NCBI RefSeq assembly: GCF_001307295.1
Contig: NZ_CP012700.1
Span: 4,343,001-4,407,000, forward strand
Source of the DNA: Sphingopyxis macrogoltabida
Lineage (GTDB): Bacteria; Pseudomonadota; Alphaproteobacteria; Sphingomonadales; Sphingomonadaceae
Reading direction: 5' to 3'
Length of the DNA stretch: 64,000 nt
Shown here: positions 63,973 through 64,000 of the stretch, in pieces
Layout of the letters: each line of letters opens with the position of its first letter
Position numbering within the stretch: the first letter of the stretch is position 1
Position numbers and translations under genes: made by a program
The notes under the pieces: generated by a model
The model's input: the letters and a program-made list of their open reading frames with translations, nothing else
What the model was told of the DNA's origin: nothing
Databases searched by the model: none

Positions 63973-64000
63973 CAATTACACCCCGCGCATGCGCAAGCGC
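63965..64000 (+). CDS. rplE: 50S ribosomal protein L5, N-terminal part (runs off the right edge)
   Basis: Only the first 12 codons ([12 protein letters not shown]) are visible. Identity rests on the expected S10/spc order after rplX and the short, basic L5-like beginning. It overlaps the end of rplX by 8 bp. Confidence 0.85.
   Translation, partial: MADNYTPRMRKR

Noticed and set aside
1..64000. CRISPR array, prophage, insertion sequence, rRNA or tRNA genes
   Set aside because: No direct-repeat/spacer series, transposase, integrase, phage protein, cloverleaf or rRNA sequence was recognised. tRNAs could be missed by eye; a tRNAscan-SE run would settle it.

Overview
The window is high-GC chromosomal DNA from an alphaproteobacterium of the Sphingomonadales, most likely a Sphingopyxis-like species. 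This rests on protein character (a DUF4402/chaperone/usher-like cluster, DUF1489, DUF1491 and DUF6489 proteins, CYP153-like P450, sphingomonad-type S12), on gene order, and on small palindromic repeats of a style common in this group. It looks like core chromosome close to the replication origin. I saw no insertion sequence, prophage, CRISPR array, rRNA or tRNA gene.

Layout. 1-1886: haem genes hemC-hemD plus the start of a HemX/mitofilin-like protein, all minus, divergent from tsaD-gpsA-flippase (2001-5627). 5628-12791: small membrane protein, PfkB-type adenosine kinase, EI24-like membrane protein with a lipoprotein, queG, a NatAB-like ABC exporter and an orphan CYP153-like P450. 12850-16751: exported MsrB, a ParD-like antitoxin-type protein coupled to a type I methionine aminopeptidase under a palindromic operator, a secreted small protein divergent from a LysR regulator, and a TSUP permease. 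16776-21113: DUF4402 protein, periplasmic chaperone and usher-like outer-membrane protein. 21375-27359: the DUF6489-mnmE-mnmG-rsmG-parA-parB operon carrying three parS-like sites. 27465-30154: dienelactone hydrolase, NTF2-like protein and FMN glutamate-synthase-like protein. 30151-34588: DUF1489, rho-ABM-TerC operon and hemE-hemJ.

34589-34937 is a 349-bp gene-free gap with perfect DnaA boxes, a 20-bp pure A/T run and several GANTC sites, beside hemE as in the Caulobacter origin; I read it as the probable oriC. To its right lies a tightly coupled housekeeping run (PEP synthetase/PPDK regulator, maf, aroE, coaE, dnaQ, hpf, ptsN), then DUF1491, SleB-like hydrolase, a DUF4136 lipoprotein/M14 carboxypeptidase/GNAT operon, small heat-shock protein, gpmA, TonB receptor divergent from a DUF3857 transglutaminase-like protein, HAD-dapD, an exported amidohydrolase between two palindromic repeats, and a DNA-deoxyinosine glycosylase.

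53194-64000 is the str/S10/spc ribosomal cluster: rpsL, rpsG, fusA, tuf, rpsJ, rplC, rplD, rplW, rplB, rpsS, rplV, rpsC, rplP, rpmC, rpsQ, rplN, rplX and the start of rplE. Structured leaders precede rpsJ and rplC.

The most unusual signals are a two-copy, approximately 120-bp, triple-hairpin element with fully compensated stem changes (39742-39861 and 44815-44935), the ParD-like/Map pair with its operator, the oriC/parS architecture, an mnmE gene with no canonical start codon, and an S12 protein with Arg at position 88, a residue linked to streptomycin resistance.
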